Notes: generated by a model from the letters alone, not told the origin. Shown: positions 23,101 through 35,253, counted from the first letter of the stretch. The stretch: DNA of 64,000 nt from Volutella citrinella (GCA_034401135.1 JAWZSP010000002.1:4278001-4342000), one strand, 5' to 3'. Made by a program: numbers and translations.

Positions 23101-25103
23101 CGTTCTACACTGGGGCGATGGCCTGTTTGCAACTCACGCCCGAGCAAACATTACAAATACCTTGGTTCTTCCCGACATGCTCACACTGGAAGAAGCAGCC
23201 GCCATCCCAGTAGCCTACACCACTGCATACGAGTCCTTGGTCAATCTCGGCCAGCTTCAGAATGATGACAAGATCCTGATACATGCTGCAGCTGGCGGTG
23301 TTGGCCAGGCAGCAATAATGATTGCTCAGTGGATCGGCGCCGAAGTGTTCTGCACCGTTGGCTCACGAGAGAAGAAGGATCTCATTATGCGGCTGTACAA
23401 CATCCCAGAAGACCACATCTTCTCCAGCAGAAACTCAAGCTTTGCCCAAGGAGTCCTGGCCGTCACAAACATGAGTGGTGTGGATGTTGTACTCAACTCG
23501 CTTGCCGGGGACCTCTTACGCGTCAGTTGGCAATGCCTGGGACAGTTTGGTCGGTTTATCGACATCAGCAAGCGGGATGCCGTGGCGAATACCCATCTCG
23601 AGATGGCACCGTTTGACAGGGGCGCGAGCTACATGGCATTGGACTTGTCACTCTACCCTGACGCAGGCAGGAGAAGCCGCATGAAACTTACAAGGGATGT
23701 GTTGAGGATTCTAGAGACAAAGGAAGTGCGTCCACTTGAACCCATCACCGTCATGCCAATCTCCGAGCTGGAATCGGCGTTCCGATTGATGCAGATGGGC
23801 AAACATGTGGGCAAAATAGTCCTACGGAACAACTCCGACTGTCTAGTCAGAGTAAGGGAGGTCTCTGCGGAAAACACAAGCTTTAGGGCTGACGCCACAT
23901 ACATGGTAACCGGCGGTGGTGGTGGACTGGGCCGGTTCCTAGGACAATGGATGCTGGATAACGGAGCCAGACACATCATCCTGGCATCGAGGAGTACCAA
24001 GCCCGGATCGATGCAGGGGTTGATGCGAGCTGCCGCCTCCAAAGGTGGAGAGATTGTCGCTGCGGCGTGTGATGTGACATCGTTGGCAGACGTTGAAAAA
24101 GTGGTCGCTTCAGTCAAGGAGGAAGGTATGCCTCCCATAAAGGGAATTATCCATGGCGCAATGGTTCTAAAGGTTGGTCCACCCATCGTGTGACACATGC
24201 ATTTCCTTTTTGTATTGCTGACAATGAGCAATCTCTTAGGACTCGATGTTTGAGACGACAGTTCTGGAAGACTGGAAAACTCCCATCAAACCCAAGGTCC
24301 AAGATGCACTGAATCTCCATCAGGCTCTGGCCCAAGAATCTCTAGACTTCTTCATTTGTCTATCCTCGCTTGTGGGAACTCTAGGAAATGCCGGCCAAAG
24401 TTCCTATGGCGGCAGCAACTCCTTCCTGGATGCATTCTGTCAATGGCGCATCCGCCAAGGCTTGCCTACCGCCTCTATTGCACTGCCAGCCATCACGGAC
24501 GTGGGATATGTTGCAAGCATGGCCGCTGCTGATCCGTCAGTGCTTGAATCTGGAAACTTGTACCATTTCAAGATGAGTGGCGAGGAAGTTGGCCACTTGA
24601 TCAAGGCCGCGATGAAATGCCAGCACGCTGAGAGCCACATTATCGGCGGAGTACCTGGATCGAGTCCCATGAACAACCAGTATCTGCGAAACGCCATTAT
24701 GAATCGTGTGCGCAACACCATGACAGGTAGTTCCAAGGACAACTCACAAGCCCATGGCAACCAAGGGGGTACCACAGATACTACCATTGACAGGGAGGCA
24801 CTCCAGCAAGCGGCCAGTGTTGAAGCAGCTTCAAGGATTATATTCCAATCCATGGCCAAGAAGATTGCAAAGGACATGATGATTTCGCCAGAAGATGTCA
24901 CACTGGATTCTTCCCTGTCGCAGATCGGCTTGGACTCTCTAGTCGCTGTCGAGTTCAGAAACTGGCTAGCAAAGGAGCTCGATGCCAAGATTCGGGTGTT
25001 GGACATTATCAACAGCAAGTCTATCCGGGAACTGGTCACGCTTGTAACGCAGGAGTCATCACTATGCGCTCGTCATCTTGAGGGTGTTCAAAAGAGCACC
25101 TAG
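17180..25103 (+). CDS. Highly reducing polyketide synthase (KS-AT-DH-CMeT-ER-KR-ACP)
   Basis: Six exons (17180-17841, 17893-18287, 18350-18483, 18541-19138, 19194-24172, 24240-25103) give 2543 residues. Domains and key residues: ketosynthase with Cys178 in DTACSSA and His313 in EAHGTGT, and KSNFGH across intron 2; acyltransferase Ser643 in GHSSGE; dehydratase His974 (DHQVNGEILFPAAG) and Asp1173 (LDSVLH); C-methyltransferase LEVGAGTGG near 1450; enoylreductase AAAGGVGQA near 1961; ketoreductase TGGGGGLG near 2170 with Tyr2315; ACP Ser2489 in GLDSL. All catalytic motifs look intact, so a fully reducing, C-methylating, iterative synthase is predicted. It ends after the ACP with no thioesterase, reductase or carnitine-acyltransferase domain, so release must be in trans. 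The start at MPNNEEVAIVGMSCRLPG fits HR-PKS N-termini better than the in-frame ATG at 17021. Confidence 0.95.
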
Positions 25104-25292
25104 AAGAGTTGCTAGTCGCTTTTCAAATATCAGCAACCATCGATTGCCAAGCCCAGCCACGAGTCCGCGTTGAAGAAGCTGCTCTTATAAGTAGAGAATT
25201 GTTAAGTCACGCAGACATATCGCACGACCGCTTTCTCCAGTGCGTAGTATCCCATTCAGACTGCGGCTGTATTTTATTCTAAGCTGATTCTA

Positions 25293-27015
25293 CTACATCA
25301 TGAAATCGGCATTCCGGCCCAGTGCATTGTTAATACTATATAGCATCCCTAGAACCTTCTCTTCAGTGAACCTCTGTCCCATGACCTGAAGACACACCAT
25401 CGAATCTTTGTAAATTTCAGGGTCATCTAAAAACTCCGAGTCAGTTCAGTTATCGGGTCAGGGTTGCAGAAGACGTACATTTCGCCCAGTTGCGCGCATC
25501 ATAGTCTGACATGGGCTCAAACTGAACATCAGGCTTCTTGTCCAGCTCCTGGTCGACTGGGCTGATGGGGATCGTAGCACAAGTCCACATCAAGAGATTC
25601 GAGATGGCCTCATACGTTAAGTATTCCATGGTGCCATGTGGAGGTGCGACGTGCGCCCCAGATGGCAGGATAAAGGCGTCCACGGGCAAGCCGGTCGTCG
25701 TGAGGGCAGCTGTAGCTCGCCATGCATCAAGATACTTTTGTCTAGCCCCCTGTACAATGGCAGAATACTTCTCCACCCCCAAGGCAGAAAGCTTTTCGCA
25801 TGGTTCTGGGGGCGGTAACTCCTTGATCAGCGGCTCGCCCAGTTTCTCCAGCTCTTCCTTGACATCGTCTCCTCCGTTGTAGCCAAGTGCCTGTGTCAGA
25901 ACGTCGAGGATCTCCTTTCCGTCAAAAAAGTCGTCCAACTCGATTATTTCGTGCCCGGCATTCCGAAGAGCCCTCTTGGTGTTTTCGAGGACGCGCAGGA
26001 TGGGAGGGTCTGGCATCACAACACGGTCATGTTTCACAAAGGCAAAGGTCAGTTTCCCTTGACTCCCTAGACCAGTTTCGAACTCGTCTTGTCTCCACGG
26101 GATTGGAACGCATGCCGCGTCTCGTTCCCATGGCCTTGCCTTGATCAGGGTTTTTGTGTAGAGCAATAGTCCAGAGGTGCTTCGGGCCAACGGACCGGCA
26201 GCGGTGCGAATGAGGAGATTGCCACCGCTGTTAGCTGGGGCACGGTATGGCAGTCTGCCCGACGAGGGACATAGACCATAGATGCCATTGAAGTTGGCTG
26301 GAGTGCGGATTGAGCCAGCAATGTCGGTTCCGATACCTAGGGGGCTACCCCCAAGGGCAACGAGGGATCCCTCGCCACCACTTGAGCCGCCTGCTGATAG
26401 AGTTGTGTTGAGCGGTGTTGAGGTCCGACCGAAAATGAAATTGACGCATTCTCCCGACATGAGTGACTGGGGAACATTGGTTTTGCAGTAGAATACCGCT
26501 CCAGCCTCAAGGAGCATATCGACAACAATGTCGTTGTCCTTGTTGATCTGACCAATGCGAGATATGTAGCCGTATGTTGTCTCAGTACCGGTAAGGTGAA
26601 TGATTTCCTTGAGGCTGATGGGAAGGCCATGCAACGGACCTACGATCTTGCCCGTTGTCTGAAGGATTCTGTCAAGTTCTTTTGCTCGTTCAATGGCTCT
26701 GTCGAAGAAGATTTCTGTCAGAGGATTGGTGAGATAGTGTGCAATGACTGTTCGCGAAGCAAACGCCCTCAGGACTGCTTCCGCGCTCCAGGTGCCCTCA
26801 CGGATGTAGGCCAGAATGACATCGGGTGTCGACTCGGTAATCTTAATTTGCTCCTTGTCGAGAAGCCCGCTAGACACAGGAAGATTCTTGACAAATGTCT
26901 TTCCAGCCGCAATTTGGTCTGGAACATGGAGCCCCCAGCTGGTAATTTGCTGAGCGAGCTTGGCGCGTCTTTGTGAGGCCAAAACCTCCCATGCTGGTGG
27001 TAGCGATTCACTCAT
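25293..27015 (-). CDS. Amidase signature family hydrolase
   Basis: Two exons, 25479-27015 and 25293-25426 (intron 25427-25478), encode 556 residues. The start at 27015 (MSESLPPAWEVLASQRR) is preferred over an in-frame ATG at 27057. The Ser-cisSer-Lys triad is visible: Lys in GLPISLKE, Ser in the GGSSGGEG loop and Ser in GTDIAGSIR. Splicing restores a standard amidase C-terminus (YDPEIYKDSMVCLQVMGQRF). Such enzymes hydrolyse carboxamides in the cytosol. It is convergent with the PKS, about 190 bases between their ends. It could cleave an amide in the PKS product or supply ammonia or amines from nutrients. Substrate unknown. Confidence 0.92.
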
Positions 27016-27583
27016 GGTGTGATCTTCTTTCCTTGTCAAGGATTCAGGTCTTCGCACGGAGCTCTAGTTGGATATACTGTGACACTTCTCCAGTATATGA
27101 AGAATTAATTCATTTGGTTTCCAAAGTCGCACATGAGATTCCATGTCCATTGTGCACGAAATCACTATCAGCGAATCAACTGATCGGGTCAGGGTAAACC
27201 CCACAACTGGTCTACCTTCGCGGAATAGTCAATCTTGGTTCACACTACGCTGCCCCGCTATTTGGATTCACATCTCCCGGCGGCCAATTTTCTATTGGTC
27301 CCGAGCAAGTCAGTCATTTTCCCCGGCACCTCCGACAATACCCCGGAATGCCGAAGGCACAGCAGTGAATAAGAAATCAGTCAGTAGAGAAATAGCTCCA
27401 TTTCAATACTCTTGTATTCAACAATTCCCAGCCCGTATCATTCCCGTATTTGTCAGCTTCCCGCAGCGGACCTGGTTGCCCAAGTCATTCTGTGGCTACC
27501 CTATATTTATCAGACTCACAGGATGCGGATGAGACACTGTCTTGAGCAATAGACAATTATTTCCACACACTACGGTGACAATC
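27016..27583. promoter_or_regulatory. Divergent promoter of amidase and reductase genes
   Basis: 568 bases between divergent starts. A TATA-like CTATATTTAT lies at about 27501-27510, some 75 bases before the reductase start. No gene seen. Confidence 0.5.
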
Positions 27584-28597
27584 ATGACGCATCAATCCGT
27601 TCATTTAGCCAAGCGACCAGTTGGCCATCTCATTCCAGAAGAAACATTCCAACTCCAAACACACGACAGTCCTCTTGCATCGTCTTTGGAAGATGGCGAG
27701 GTCCTGCTTCGTGTCCACTATCTCAGTGTCGACCCGGCCATGAGAAGTTGGCTGGATGACAAACGCTCCTACCATGTCCCAGTCCAGATTGGCGAGGTCA
27801 TGCATGGATTTGGCATCGGAGTAGTGGAGTCGTCACGCTCCATCAAGTTCCCCGAGGGAACATACGTCCTGGGCAGTACAGGCTGGAGTGAGCTTGCACG
27901 GGTACACGAGGATAAACTGGAGAAAATCAACAAGGAGCCATGGACAGAGGTCACTGACTACCTGGGAATCCTTGGGTTTACCGGCATGACGGCGTATTTC
28001 GGCATGGACATTGGCAAGGTGAAACAAGACGATCTTGTCGTCATCACGGGAGCCGCAGGCGCAACTGGCTCCATCGCTGGGCAAATCGCCAAAATGAAGG
28101 GAGCCCGCGTCATCGGTATTGCTGGATCGGATGCCAAGTGTCAATGGCTGGTGGACGAGCTTGGATTCGACGACGCGCTCAACTACAAGGACGCAAACTT
28201 TGCCCAAAGATTCCGAGAAGCAGCATCCGATCTAATTGATGTCTTCTTCGACAACGTCGGAGGCCCTATCTTGGACCAGGCTCTCACCCTTGCCAAGCCT
28301 CACGCTCGCTTCGTCATGTGTGGCGCTGTCAGCCAGCACAATGACAAAACTGCCTATGGACTACGAAACTATCTGATGGTTACGAGAATGCGGATTCGGA
28401 TGCAAGGTTTCATCATCTTTGATTTCAAAGACAGGTTTGACGAGGCGCGCAAGTTTCTGTCGGACGGTTTGAAAGATGGACGGCTTCAACGTAGAGAGAC
28501 TATTCTTGAGGGAGGTCTGGGCCGAGCTGGTGAAGGCCTAGCAAGTCTGTATACTGGCGCCAACACTGGAAAGTTGATAATTCAGATTAAGGAATAA
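27584..28597 (+). CDS. NADPH-dependent alkenal/one oxidoreductase (MDR, PTGR/LTB4DH type)
   Basis: An intronless ORF of 337 residues is counted from MTHQSVHLAKRP; an upstream in-frame ATG at 27542 would add 14 unlikely residues. The Rossmann glycine motif GAAGATGSIAGQIAKMKGARV, NVGGPILDQAL and the C-terminal GANTGKLIIQI are characteristic of zinc-independent medium-chain reductases that saturate the double bond of alpha,beta-unsaturated ketones or aldehydes. Next to an HR-PKS it may act as a tailoring enoyl reductase, or as detoxification. It shares a promoter region with the amidase. Confidence 0.9.
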   Translation: MTHQSVHLAKRPVGHLIPEETFQLQTHDSPLASSLEDGEVLLRVHYLSVDPAMRSWLDDKRSYHVPVQIGEVMHGFGIGVVESSRSIKFPEGTYVLGSTGWSELARVHEDKLEKINKEPWTEVTDYLGILGFTGMTAYFGMDIGKVKQDDLVVITGAAGATGSIAGQIAKMKGARVIGIAGSDAKCQWLVDELGFDDALNYKDANFAQRFREAASDLIDVFFDNVGGPILDQALTLAKPHARFVMCGAVSQHNDKTAYGLRNYLMVTRMRIRMQGFIIFDFKDRFDEARKFLSDGLKDGRLQRRETILEGGLGRAGEGLASLYTGANTGKLIIQIKE

Positions 28598-28881
28598 CTG
28601 AGCAAAATAAAATTACTTGAGCATTCAATTATCAGTCATTGTGAAGTATACTTGGATTCACGCCACGACAGCATAGGCATCTCTTACGAAGACCCTAGGC
28701 ATCGCACCTTGAAACTAAAATGATCAGCATGTCTATTGAGCTATTCACTGACCAATTGTTGCTACATATGTACTAGAGAAGATAATTCACAAGCCTGTGT
28801 GACTGGGACATTCATATGAGGAGCGAATGACGAAGTCAAACAAACATTGTTCCTTTCAAGCTGTTCTAGTAGTCTCCTATT

Positions 28882-30698
28882 CTAAAGCTTTTCTTTTACC
28901 AAGGTCTCGTCACTCCTGAACAGTTCATCGATGAAGCCCTGGAAGGCATTTAGAAACTCGTCAGCGTGCCGCTCCTCGTGCGCAAAGTTGAGAGCCAAAA
29001 ATCCTCGCCTTCCAACGTAGATGTTCCTTTCCAGTAGAAAGAACCACAAGCTATCCATGACACGATTATCACTCGTACGGAGGCCAATCATGGAACCCAG
29101 ACCCGTTGCATGAATGCATGAGGAATTGCGAGCCTGCATGATGTTGTTGATGCCGTCGCGAATCTGGTCGCCGATACGATTGGCCTTTGCAATGTTCTCC
29201 TCCGTAATGAGCTTCGAGGCCGCCAGACCTGCAGTCATGCTGAAGACATTGTTGTTGTAAGTGCCAGAGTGGGCCATGCTTTCCTTGTTCCTGGGATCCA
29301 GAATCTCCATAATGTCCGCACGCCCACCAAAGGCACCAAACGAGGGACCACCTCCCACATATTTGCCGAGGGTTGTCATGTCAGGAGTTATGCCATAATG
29401 TCCTTGCAATCCGCCGATATGGATCCGCGAGGTCACGACCTCGTCAAAGATGAGAACAGCTCCGTGCTTCGTAGCAGCATCTCGAAGAAATTGCAGAAAG
29501 GATGGAGTGGCAGGAATATTTCCGCCGGCTCCTTGCATGGGCTCGACGATAATGGCAGCCAGTTCATCGCTAAGAAGTGTTTCGGTAAACTTAATATTGT
29601 TGAAACGACCCAAGATGAAATCGTGTGGGATCGTTGCTGCCAGTGGCTTGGAACCAAAGGATAAGAATCCGCCGTGGTACCCATTTTCGAATGCGAGGAT
29701 CTGTATCGTTTGTTAGTGACGGGTCGGTTCACCACGTCATTGATAAGAGCTACCTTTCTCTTCTTTGTATAATGCGTCGCGACTGCAAGTGCCATAGTGT
29801 TGGCTTCTGATCCAGAGTTGCAGAAGCGGACTTTGTCGATGCTGGGGAATCGACCAACAATGGACGCAGCCAGTTCAATTTCTGCCTCCCCAGGTCCACC
29901 CAGATTGATGCCATTATCAATTGCATCATGGATTCCGCCCAATATTTCTTTTTTTGAGTGGCCAAAAAGTGCAGCCGAGTACTCGGACACAAAATCGAGA
30001 TACTCGTGGCCATCTAGCGAGGTGACGTAGCAGTCTCGACCAGACTTGAATGCCAAGGGGAAAGGCTCGCAGTGAAGCACTGAACGTGTGTTTCCACCGG
30101 GAAGATACTCCAGTGCGCGTTCCTGTCGCTGGCGGGAGAGGGGGTTCTTGTCCTTGTACTGGCTTATCAGCCTCTCGCACAACGCAGCAGTGGTGTCGGC
30201 CAGCGAACTCGAAGCTGCTGTATCCGTCAAGGGGCGGAACGTTTGCTCGACGTAGAAGGCTCTCAGATCCTTGCTTTCAACGAGCGTAACTTCCGCCCCG
30301 ACAGGGAGCCACAAAACACTGCCTGCATTGGCATGCATTAGCCGTCCAGAGCGCGCATCTTTCCAGATGGACGTGCCTGTGGGTTTGGATGAGTTAAGTC
30401 CGTTGCATGAGCACGAGAAATATATACCTGAAATGATAAACTTGACCTCGTCTGTCTCGACCTTGTAAACAGAGTTCCCATTGGCACTGTCTGAAACATT
30501 CCAGATGCCTCCAACTATGGGAGCCTTACTATCGGCACTGTTTGTTTGTTTAGCTAATAGTAATAATTCTTGACTGTCCGTCAACACTTACGGTGAACCA
30601 AAAAAATCCGAGAATTTACCATTGCCGAATTCGATCACGGCTGGGACGTCCCGGGCGTTGGGAACCACTGTCGGAGTAGGAGGTGTATGTTGAGCCAT
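28882..30698 (-). CDS. Cupin-class III aminotransferase fusion (glutamate-1-semialdehyde aminomutase-like)
   Basis: Four exons (30592-30698, 30428-30537, 29754-30376, 28882-29700) give 552 residues. The first 120 or so are a small cupin-like domain (VYKVETDEVKFIISG, then AGSVLWLPVGAEVTLV), similar to EutQ-type sugar-cupin folds. From about residue 150 a fold-type I PLP aminotransferase follows: LEYLPGGNTRSVLHCEP, FCNSGSEANTMALAVA, HGGFLSFG, IFDEVVTSR (PLP-binding Asp) and TTLGKYVGGGPSFGAFGG (Schiff-base Lys). The closest relatives by motif are GSA-aminomutase-like transaminases acting on omega- or beta-amino groups. The gene could install an amine on a polyketide aldehyde or ketone, or take part in amine catabolism with its neighbours. 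The fusion order (cupin first) is unusual. Confidence 0.9.
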
Positions 30699-31281
30699 CT
30701 TGGATATTGCTATCTTGAACCGTTGATTGCTTCTTGGGGGGACAATTGTTGCAGATCTGGTCGTTTCGGCTACCCATTAATCTAGTCGTTGCCGAAACCT
30801 AGTAATCTGGGCCATCACTGCCGAGTAGGCATGATTCCATTTACTCTGGCCGGCCGGGCATCCTCAGCCCAGCCGCATGACAAATGCAGTCCCCCAACGA
30901 CATGGGTTTGACCCACTATCTAGCGCCGGGGTCATAGTCTACGTGTGGCTCGACTATCTGACAAAGTCACCGGCGGACACTTTCTCCCATCAACTCTGTT
31001 GCCCCACCCTTTTTCTGGCCACCAACCTGTCAATGGCCCGACGGTAGATGGAAGACTATCATGCAGGGGCTAATGGTAGCTGGTCACGGCAATCATCATA
31101 CCACTTACAATTTCCAATCCCAGACGGCGCTTGATCCTAGTTTGGCCTATCAAATGGCAGATTGCCTTGTAATTTGATATAGCTTTGGGTACACACTCAT
31201 AGTGAACTCTAGAACTGAGAAATTCACCCCGCAACCGCATTGTGCCTTCACCAGCGTGGCTCAGAACCTGAAATCATAGTC
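30699..31281. promoter_or_regulatory. Divergent promoter of aminotransferase and FAD oxidoreductase
   Basis: 583 bases between two divergent starts with no coding frame; includes GGCCGGCC at about 30849-30856. Its shared position suggests the two genes are expressed together. Confidence 0.45.
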
Positions 31282-32923
31282 ATGTTGTATCCTGCTGCTC
31301 CGCTTCCGGCTCCATCGCCTACCAAATCGTATTGGCTAAGCCAAACAAACCCAGAGCTTCAAGATGTTGGGAGGTCAGTTATGGACGATTTGCACGTATT
31401 GTTGGAATGCTGACTTCGGGTAGCCTTGATGCATTGCCCGCATATGCTGGCACAGTCATCATTGGTTCTGGCATCACAGGCGCACTAATTGCCCATGGCT
31501 TGCAGGCCGAATATGCCAGTGTCAAAGACGACGGCATCGTCATGCTTGAGGCTCGCGGTCTCTCCAGTGGTGCATCTGGCAGGAATGGTACGTCAACGCT
31601 CTGCTCACGCACAAGGAATGAATATTGAAGACAACCAGGTGGCCACATCAAACCAGACTGCTACAAGAGCTTTAATCAATGGAAGAAAATGTACGGAGCC
31701 GAAGTCGCCAACCAGCTCTGCCAGCTCGAAGCCGAAAATCTCAAGGAGACTGTAAAGTTCATCAAGGACAATGGCCTAGTCCAGGCTGCTGAACTAATTG
31801 AGACCCGAGCCGTCGACTTTTTCATGAATGACCAGGCTTGGGAAGACGCAAAAAGCGCTGTCAAGGGTCGACTTGCTTCTGTCAAAAGTGAAGAAGGCAT
31901 CAAAGAACACGATGCAACGGAGGCTGAGAAGGTAAGAACATTGCTCTTCATTTAATCTGTCACTTCCAGGCTAAAGACATTTTGGAACAGCTCTTTCGGT
32001 TCAAGGGCATCAAAGGTGCAGTGAGCTATCCTGCCTGCACGCTTTGGCCCCAGAAACTGGTGGTTGCTATCACTGAAAGAACAATCGCTGCAGGTCTGCA
32101 GATCTTCACGCACACACCAGCTCTGGAAGTGGTCGCAGCCGAAAAGGATGGAGAGTGGCTCGTTAAGACCACTAGGGGGACAATCAAATGCAACCGGGTG
32201 TTTCACGCCACTAATGGCTACGTCTCCAACCTACTTCCCGAGTTTGCAGGCAAGGTCGTTCCACTGAAAGGACATGTGGTCGCGCTGAAGCCGAACGCGG
32301 AGTACTTGAATCACCCACTTGGCCACTCAGCAGGTGTGCAATGGGGCCAAGACTTTGACTACATGATCCAACGAGAGTCGGATGGCAATCCATTGGTGTT
32401 TGGTGGGCGAGACTTGGCACACCCTTGGGGTTTGTTGGGTGGCATTGGTGATGCAGACGATTCGAGGACCTCTCCCGAGATCCTGGAAGCTCTTCAGCAA
32501 TTCCCTCATACCTATATGGATGCATGGGACCGCAAAGAGGCCAAACTGCGATACGGCTGGTCCGGCATCATGGGATTGACTGCCGAGGAGCAGCCCATGA
32601 CGGGTGAGGTTCCTGGTCGTACAGGACAGTTCGTTTCTGTTGGCTACTCGGGCCATGGTAAGTCACCCACTCCACTGCAACGTATTTAAATGGCAGTATT
32701 GTGCTCTAACACACTCCTAGGCATGGCTAGAGTCTTCTTGGCAGTCAAGGGGCTGCTTCAGACCGCGCTGGGCCAGCCAGTTGATGTCAGGATTCCGAGA
32801 CTCTACTTTGACATTGAGAAGCGATTGGCCCAGCGCCACGAAGAGTGGGAAGATATCTTGCGAAAGTCGCTAGAGTTGAAATCGGACACAGGGAGCGTTT
32901 GCGAAAGGCTGGAACGCTTGTAG
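31282..32923 (+). CDS. FAD-dependent amine/amino acid oxidoreductase (DAO family), copy 1
   Basis: Five exons (31282-31373, 31424-31587, 31639-31931, 31970-32657, 32721-32923) encode 479 residues. The N-terminal dinucleotide-binding motif is VIIGSGITGALIAHGL, followed by LEARGLSSGASGRNGGHIKPD and the C-terminal substrate/FAD segment WSGIMGLTAEEQPMTGEVPG with FVSVGYSGHGMARVF. This pattern is typical of DAO-family oxidases related to gamma-glutamylputrescine, sarcosine and glycine oxidases, which oxidise C-N bonds to imines. It is a paralogue of the gene at 39751 and of the fragment near 44110. An aldehyde dehydrogenase follows on the same strand, which fits an amine-to-aldehyde-to-acid route. 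Confidence 0.9.
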
Positions 32924-33611
32924 CGGATTGCGGAAGGTTTCTCGTATTTTCTGGACTCTTAGTGACATGAATTCATACATGATGTCTGTTAGAGTGGTCC
33001 AAATTTCCCAAAGATTGGAAGCTTAGAGTACAGTTCCGGAACGTGTAATGACATGGCTCTGCTACGCTCATTCTCGGTTGAATGCAACAATCAAATTAAG
33101 AACGAGCTGAACGATTGGGTCCGCGTTCAATGCTACGACCTTCCTTGCCCGTGAATGTTGAGTCTTCAAAAATGCTAGGGAAGGCGTTTGGGCCGCCAAA
33201 TCATCCAGTGATGGCGTATTGCAACGCTGGGACAAGAGCATCATCCCCTAGTAGGAGAAAGTACGATTTGGACATTTTCCCGCTTACCCCTCACTCCCCG
33301 TCCCCTCGGCTGAGACGGATCGAAAACTCGGCACAAGATCTCGCCGACGGGCCTTTCAACCATTGGGGCCAGACTAAGAGTCTAGGACCCACAGCCCGTA
33401 ATGCTCCAGCGGGGTGTTGCCAAGGTACGTTGTTTGATACATAGATGCATTCAAATGATGGAGTTCTTATCCGGACTAGTCAGGGACTACGCTAGGCGTG
33501 AAGTGGGTAAAAACAATCTACTTAAACGGGAACCTCACATAAATCACTGGACTCTGTCAATGCGTGGTGATTGTTACGCTCAATCTGGTTATTCGTTTGA
33601 CACACCTCAAC
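32924..33611. other. Intergenic region, no gene
   Basis: Terminator side of the FAD oxidoreductase and promoter side of the aldehyde dehydrogenase, both on the plus strand. A 110-codon frame at 33115-33444 has no recognisable features. Confidence 0.5.
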
Positions 33612-35193
33612 ATGACTACGCTAGTATCCCTCCAGGCCCCCAACGGGCGAAAGATTGACCTACACACAGGCCTCTTCATAAACAACGACTTTGTCGAAGG
33701 CTCATCCGCCAAGCTTCCCAGCGTAAACCCCTCTAACGGGAAGGAGATTACATCTGTTCACACAGCATCCAGTGGCGATGTCGATCGCGCCGTTGCGGCT
33801 GCCAGGGCAGCCTTTAAGAACAAGGACTGGCAGAACATGGCCTCGGCCCAGCGCGGAAGGCTGATGCTCAAGCTCGCTGATCTTGTTGAGGAGGATCAGG
33901 AGACGCTTGCTACGCTCGAGGCCTGGGACAATGGCAAGCCCTATGCTGTTGCGCTCGAGGAGGATCTGGGCGAAGTAGTGGCCACGTTACGCTACTACGC
34001 TGGGTGGGCAGACAAGATCAGCGGCAGCACGATGTACAAGGCTGGCTTCACACAGCAGAAACTGGGGTACACCATCAGGCAGCCTATTGGTGTCTGCGCA
34101 CAGATTATTCCTTGGAACTATCCATTGTGTGAGTGCTGTGCAGCCCCCTACCTCTCAAGTGGAAATAGAAAAATATACCAGGACTAACAAGAGCTCAGCA
34201 ATGGCCTCGTGGAAGTTGGGCCCGGCCATCGCCTGTGGCAACACCGTGGTTCTCAAGCCGGCAGAGCAAACGCCTCTGTCCATCCTACGTCTGGCCGCCC
34301 TTGTTGTCAAAGCTGGGTTCCCTCCAGGCGTCATCAACATCGTCAATGGCCTCGGTCGAGAAGCAGGCCAGGCCCTCGTCTCACACAAAGGCGTAGACAA
34401 GGTTGCCTTTACCGGAAGCACCGAAACAGGAAAGCACATCATGCGCGCTGCGGCAGAAAATCTGACCAACATCACTCTGGAGACGGGTGGAAAGTCGCCC
34501 CTGTTGGTCTTTGAGGACACGGACATCGAGCAGGCCGCCAAGTGGGCGCACATGGGCATCATGAGCAACCAAGGACAGATTTGCACGGCAACAAGCAGGC
34601 TACTGGTGCAGCGCGGAATTCATGACGAGTTTGTCAAGGCATTTGTCAAGGTCCTAAACGAGTCAACCGAGATTGGAGATCCCTTCTCAGAGACCACTAC
34701 ACAGGGGCCACAAGTTTCCAAGGCACAGATGGACCGGGTTCTGCATTTTGCAAAGCTTGGGAAGGATCAAGGCGCGACCCTAGTCACCGGCGGCGAGCCG
34801 TACGAGTCTCCCGAAACCAAGGGTGGATACTTTGTCAAGCCGACTGTGTTTTCCAATGTTGAGAGCAGCATGGCTATTTTCCAGGAAGAGATTTTTGGGC
34901 CCTTTGTCGTCATCACGCCGTTTGATACCGAGGAGGAGGCTATCAAGCTCGCCAACGACTCAGAGTACGGCCTTGGTGCTGCAGTATTCTCTTCCAATGT
35001 CGAGCTCGTTCACCGCGTCGCGGAGCGGATTGAGGCTGGCATGGTTTGGATCAATAGCAGCCAAGATGCGGATGTCAGGATGCCCTTTGGAGGTGTCAAG
35101 AAGAGTGGGATTGGCCGCGAGCTTGGGGAGGCAGGCTTGGCTGCTTACACGCAGGAAAAAGCAGTGCACGTCAACTTGGGCTTGAAGCTTTAG
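33612..35193 (+). CDS. NAD(P)-dependent aldehyde dehydrogenase
   Basis: Two exons, 33612-34128 and 34199-35193, surround a 70-base intron and encode 503 residues, the normal ALDH length. The signature residues are present: IPWNYPL, the general base Glu in LETGGKSP, the catalytic Cys301 in QGQICTATSR, and EEIFGPFVV. It would oxidise an aldehyde to a carboxylic acid in the cytosol. Placed after the FAD amine oxidoreductase, it is a natural partner for removing the aldehyde formed by amine oxidation. The in-frame ATG at 33564 is less likely than MTTLVSLQAPNG. Confidence 0.95.
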
Positions 35194-35253
35194 GATTGTG
35201 AAGATATACAAAGCGGCATTCTGTTTGTTTCAAAATTCCATGCTCTCATCAGT

